DNA from: Certhia americana
Lineage: Eukaryota > Chordata > Aves > Passeriformes > Certhiidae
DNA: 64,000 nt
Direction: 5' to 3'
Assembly: GCA_018697195.1 (NCBI GenBank)
Contig: CM031858.1
Span: 108,190,944-108,254,943 of the forward strand
Shown: one piece after another, positions 60,261-64,000 of the stretch
Numbering within the stretch: the first letter of the stretch is position 1
Layout of the letters: each line of letters opens with the position of its first letter
Notes under the pieces: model-generated
Told to the model about the DNA's origin: nothing
Seen by the model: the letters and a program-made list of their open reading frames with translations, nothing else
Database searches by the model: none
Position numbers and translations under genes: made by a program

Positions 60261-61232
60261 TGTTTTCTGTTAACTGCAAAGAGAATACAAGTGATGTTCT
60301 GTGCCTCAGCATGCCTTAACTTCAGGTCTTCCTCTACACTAGTATAACAGGTTCTTTAGTTATAATGGACTAAAACCAGCACAGTTTCTCCAATCTAAAT
60401 GCAGTTAAATCTATCATACCAATAAAGCAGTTCCCTCATGGGCAAGAAAGTAAATCAGTTATCTTTTCCTGTCTGCACCTGTGTCATTGTCAACAGAGAC
60501 CTCTTTCATTTATTTATATTTCATTTATTTATAATTGTAATGTGATTGGTATTTCCAGCATGCAGGAATAACTTCTGTATTTGGATCCAACTTCAGTTAT
60601 AAATTGACATCAGTATTTCTCCATCTCCAACTCGACATACTCTCATTAACTTCATGCTGTGGCTGAGGTTATCATCACTGATATTTCGGGTAAGCATTGA
60701 TGTGCTCTTGGGAACAACCAATGCTGTCCTCATGGACAATGGAATTGCTGCAGCATAGCAAACCTGTCACTCTACAATGCTTAGACCTGCAAAAGCCTTG
60801 AGTCCTGTATTTTTCTGGAATTGCTCTAGGTGAGGCATGCTATGTCACCGTAACTTTCACGTCCTGTACCTGAGGTGGTTCTGCTAGGAAAATCCCAACA
60901 GGACAGATACAACCTTGATATCCCTTAGGCTCTTCTGCTGCTACCACCACCAACTACTTAATACAGGATTCACTTGTAGTTAGAAACACCACTAGAGATA
61001 CATTCAAAATTTGTGTTGGACCTTTGTCTTATATATCTATGTCCTCACTTTTGGGAAAGGGAGCTCTTATACCAGCAGAATAAAAGCAGAGTAAACTGAT
61101 AAGGCTTTAGAATACGTAAAATTAATAGATTTGGAGCCAACTGCCTGAAAGAAAGAAAAAAAAGGGTGTTGAATTTTGGGCCACTGTCCTAATGTGACTC
61201 AAGAGTAAAAGGAACACAACCAGCTTTCCCTC
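60261..61232. other. Unique sequence, no gene seen
   Basis: No gene recognised. A 15-bp imperfect tandem repeat (CATTTATTTATATTT then CATTTATTTATAATT) lies at 60507-60536. Confidence 0.5.
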
Positions 61233-61390
61233 AAAAAAAAAAGAAAAAAAAAAGAGAAAGAAAAACAAAGAAAAAGGATTTTTAAAAAAGGAAGTAAAAA
61301 AAGGACAAATGAAGAAATAAAAAAAAAAAGAAAAAGAAAAGGATGTAAATGGGAGAATAAAAAAATAAAAAATAAATAGTAGAAAAAAAG
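61233..61390. repeat. Long purine-rich, A-dominated tract
   Basis: About 158 bases made almost wholly of A and G on the plus strand, with scattered T and C interruptions (for example TTTTTAAAAA near 61279-61288). It includes repeated AAAAAGAAAAAG motifs. Read in reverse it gives a phenylalanine-rich open frame (61122-61601 minus, 159 codons), which is an artefact of composition. Confidence 0.9.
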
Positions 61391-62547
61391 TGCAACTTGC
61401 CATTAGTTCAGAAAAAATGTAGTGATGCCTGCAAAATCTGTAATAATTACAGCTCTTCAGATCAAGCCATTGCCAAAAAAAAGAAAAAGTTGGACACTCA
61501 GAATGTCTCCTCCAAAGAGCTTCCCAATCAGCATGTCCTCCCAAGCAGGTGACCAGCTTGACAGGTCGAGGAAGCTCTTGCCCTTCTCGTGATGATGACA
61601 TGCTCTCAGTAGCCCATGGATCCCGAGCCAGGAGCAGACAGAAGAGATGTCACCAGAGGAGATGTTCTGGTGGCAGAAATAGCCATTTGCGTATAGGGTT
61701 TTGTTCTTATCGACAGGAAAAGGCTTTTGAGGAATAAAGTCTAGGTATCACAAAAGCATAAAAGCAGAACTCCTTTTTTTCTTGTCTGCAGGCACTTCCA
61801 TTATAAAAGTTAGGGCCTGCTGCTCACAGAGGTTTCTGTGTAAATGAAGGTCTGCCCTTGCTCCGCTGCGGCAGAAGAAAGGAGCCTCAAAGCAGAAGTT
61901 GGCACACACCAGTGTTAAAGTTCCTCACAAAGGCCATGTGGACAGCAAAAGACATATGCAGGGCCCTGGTTCCTCCCCTGTATGGCCCCCCACACACACG
62001 GGGTGCTGAGCTTTGCCTGGCGTAGTTGTGACCACGTTCCCATTACGAAGACACACAGCAGTGCTGGTCGTGTGATGCCACAGTCAGAGCAACAATTGTG
62101 TGATGAATTGCGTGGCTTTCGTGTGACAGCAGCCAGCCTACCCACTGCACAGTGCACTTCCTGAGCTCAGCTCTGTCAATGCACCCCCAGGGATGCTGCA
62201 GACTGCTTTTGCAAACAAGTAAATACAGACACGGAACTTTCTTTTGTAAGCTTCTGCCTCTTCCCTCATTTCAGAGCTTTCTTACCCGCCAATAGTTCAC
62301 GTCTTGCTGTGTATTTCTCAAAAGCCAGGAAAGACTACATTTTGATTCCCTCAGGGATAGACTTAAAATGAGAACATGCACAGTACTTCAGGGGAAAGAA
62401 GAAAAAATCTTTTCTGGCTCACATAAAATTGGACATTTTAGTTAAATACAAATTCTCTGCAGTTATTATTGTCTGGTATTTCAGCTGACTCAGCTGCTGT
62501 CTCTAAACACAATGGTTACCAAAGCATGCTCAGTCTCCAGAATAGTC

Positions 62548-62552
<5 letters not shown>
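61391..62552. other. Unique sequence, slightly CpG-richer in part, no gene seen
   Basis: No gene recognised. Two patches (61550-61720 and 61980-62130) keep more CpG than their surroundings (GGTCGAGG, CTCGTGATG, TGGCGTAG, GTCGTGTG). They could be old exonised or mobile-element sequence, but no reading frame or splice pair is convincing. Confidence 0.4.

Positions 62553-62582
<30 letters not shown>
62553..62582. repeat. Poly-A tract (30 A)
   Basis: Longest A homopolymer in the window. No retrocopy body or matching target duplication recognised on either side. Confidence 0.95.
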
Positions 62583-62586
<4 letters not shown>

Positions 62587-63543
62587 TATTCCTGCAAAAC
62601 CATGATCAGAAACACAGCAGCAACTTATCAGAACCTAAGACCTAAGGGAGGGAGAAAGCAGTGACTTATTGCTGAAAGACTTCACAGACAGGCAGTAAGC
62701 TACCAAGTTCTGCTTCATTCACTGAAAGAAGGAAACCTAATGCATATCATACAATTTGAAGAAGAGAACAATAGGCAAGTTCCTCAGCCAATCTTGAGCA
62801 AACTCCAAGGTATCTCTTTAGGCTACAAACCAAGAGGTAAAGAGCATCAATCTACATGAATTAGAGACACAGAGGAGAGGAAACCCCTTACTTTCTTACT
62901 CTTACTTTCTACTTGTGCCAGAGATTTTTGATGGTTATGACACTAGGCTAGAACAAGCAGGAAGGAAGTAAAAAATCCTTTGAAAATGAGCTCAGGAGTC
63001 TTTGAGTGAAGGGTACTGTTTGATTCACTCCAAAGGATGAGATGTACATGCAAGGAAAAATTAAAACTATCCCTCTCTTCTCTATGACTGCATGTCACCA
63101 GGATCTTTCTGAAGGTCATTTGAGACATGAATCTGACTTCTCAGGTGCAATTTTTTTTCCTCTTTAGCTGTAAAACAATATTGGATAGCTCAGCAAAGTG
63201 ATCAATATATTTCAGATGTTTCCTGAAGTTGAATCACCTGACTTAGGTAGGAGGGCAGTATATAATGATGCTGTTTTGCTTTACAGGTCAAAAAGACAGG
63301 CAAGGATGATAAAATGTCTTCAGGAATCTGGACATGATTGATATGTACCCATATTCCCAAGTGTAATAGTACAAAATAAAACTGCAAGGAAGCAAACTCT
63401 GATCAGGGTGTACCACAAGCACAGTAGTAGAACCGGTTGCATCCCTGAATTGCCAATGCAGGAAAGCCTGGCTAACACACCAGTGGGCACATTCCTATTT
63501 AGCTAACATAAATGAACCCTGCAAGGCTGCCATTAAATAAAAG
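62583..63543. other. Unique sequence, no gene seen
   Basis: No gene recognised; short frames on the minus strand only. Confidence 0.5.
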
Positions 63544-63560
63544 AAAAAAAAAAAAAAAAC
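63544..63560. repeat. Poly-A tract (17 A)
   Basis: Homopolymer preceded by AAATAAAAG. Confidence 0.95.
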
Positions 63561-64000
63561 GAAACAAAATCCACAACTAAACAGTCTGTCAAAGTACTCT
63601 CAAGAGAAGAGGAATACCAAGGCAATGTCAGCCTGGTTGCCATCAGGCATGGCTTGATGTTTGTGGAGAGTGACATTGTGAAATGCTCCTGAGAAATCTC
63701 CCTTTGGCATGGGGGAGAGTTTTCACGTTTACCCTAGAACCACTTACTGAGTTATTTGCACTCATTGCCACAAGAGTTTCTGTCAAGAGGACAGCTGGGA
63801 GCTCTGGCAGGAAAATGTTTCTTTGGGTGCCATTCACTTAGAAATACATGATACAAGCAGTCCAACTTTTCTGGGTTGTTTTAACCGTAATGCAAACTTC
63901 ACCCATCTTGAAAACACAGAGATGCTCTGGATGAAAAAAGGAATGTTAATGAGACCACAGAGAAGCCAAAAACAGTGAGTGTCAGGAGAAACATGGACTC
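63561..64000. other. Unique sequence to window end, no gene seen
   Basis: No gene or repeat recognised. Confidence 0.5.

Noticed and set aside
61122..61601. 159-codon minus-strand frame, phenylalanine-rich with apparent membrane segments
   Set aside because: It is the reverse reading of an A/G-only tract, so the hydrophobic residues come from TTT and TTC codons of low-complexity DNA.
62553..62582. Poly-A tail of a processed pseudogene
   Set aside because: No gene-like body upstream or downstream on either strand and no flanking duplication; bird CR1 elements rarely produce poly-A retrocopies.
1..64000. CRISPR array, operons, ribosome binding sites, prophage or other prokaryotic features
   Set aside because: No regularly spaced repeats with unique spacers and no prokaryotic gene organisation; the repeat content is vertebrate.

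Overview
The window looks like bird nuclear DNA, most likely from a passerine (songbird), and lies in a gene-poor interval, either intergenic or deep inside a large intron. The evidence is the interspersed repeats. There are several CR1 LINE fragments with the avian 3' end. There is one SINE that joins a tRNA-Ile-like head to a CR1-like tail, the structure of the passerine TguSINE1 family. There are two solo endogenous-retrovirus LTRs, one ERVL-like and one with the 6-bp target duplication typical of ERVK/ERV2. The sequence is AT-rich and CpG-poor, with many poly-A/poly-T, (CA)n and (TG)n tracts.

No protein-coding gene, exon with convincing splice sites, rRNA, functional tRNA, CpG-island promoter or CRISPR array could be supported. 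All open frames are short. The longest, about 174 codons, runs through the ERVL LTR and its poly-C tract and is not a gene. Most of the annotation is therefore repeats, low-complexity tracts, symmetric sequences and honest blanks.

Layout: 0.15-1.2 kb, old antisense CR1 fragment covering the end of its reverse transcriptase and 3' end. 1.2-15.7 kb, mostly unique sequence with homopolymers and a 30-bp tandem repeat. 15.7 kb, long (CA)n tract. 16.26-16.60 kb, ERVK-like solo LTR with both target duplications. 17.9 kb, perfect 23-bp tandem duplication. 21.0-21.7 kb, CR1. 25.0 kb, perfect 13-bp hairpin. 26.4-27.3 kb, ERVL-like solo LTR containing a 39-40-bp minisatellite and a 28-base C run. 32.4-33.3 kb, two CR1 pieces in opposite orientation. 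34.7-34.9 kb, CpG-dense segment of unknown origin. 35.04-35.16 kb, TguSINE1-like SINE lacking its B box. 37.4 and 51.4 kb, perfect 20-bp palindromes. 53.7 kb, CR1 tail. 61.2-61.4 kb, long purine-rich tract. Long stretches between, notably 42.7-42.9, 45.5-46.1, 58.4-58.7 and 60.0-60.2 kb, are repeat-free and rich in homeodomain-type TAAT motifs. They are the best candidates for conserved regulatory elements, but that is inference and needs an alignment.

I found no convincing new biological system. The most informative items are the two solo LTRs, the SINE that marks the lineage, and the two exact palindromes.
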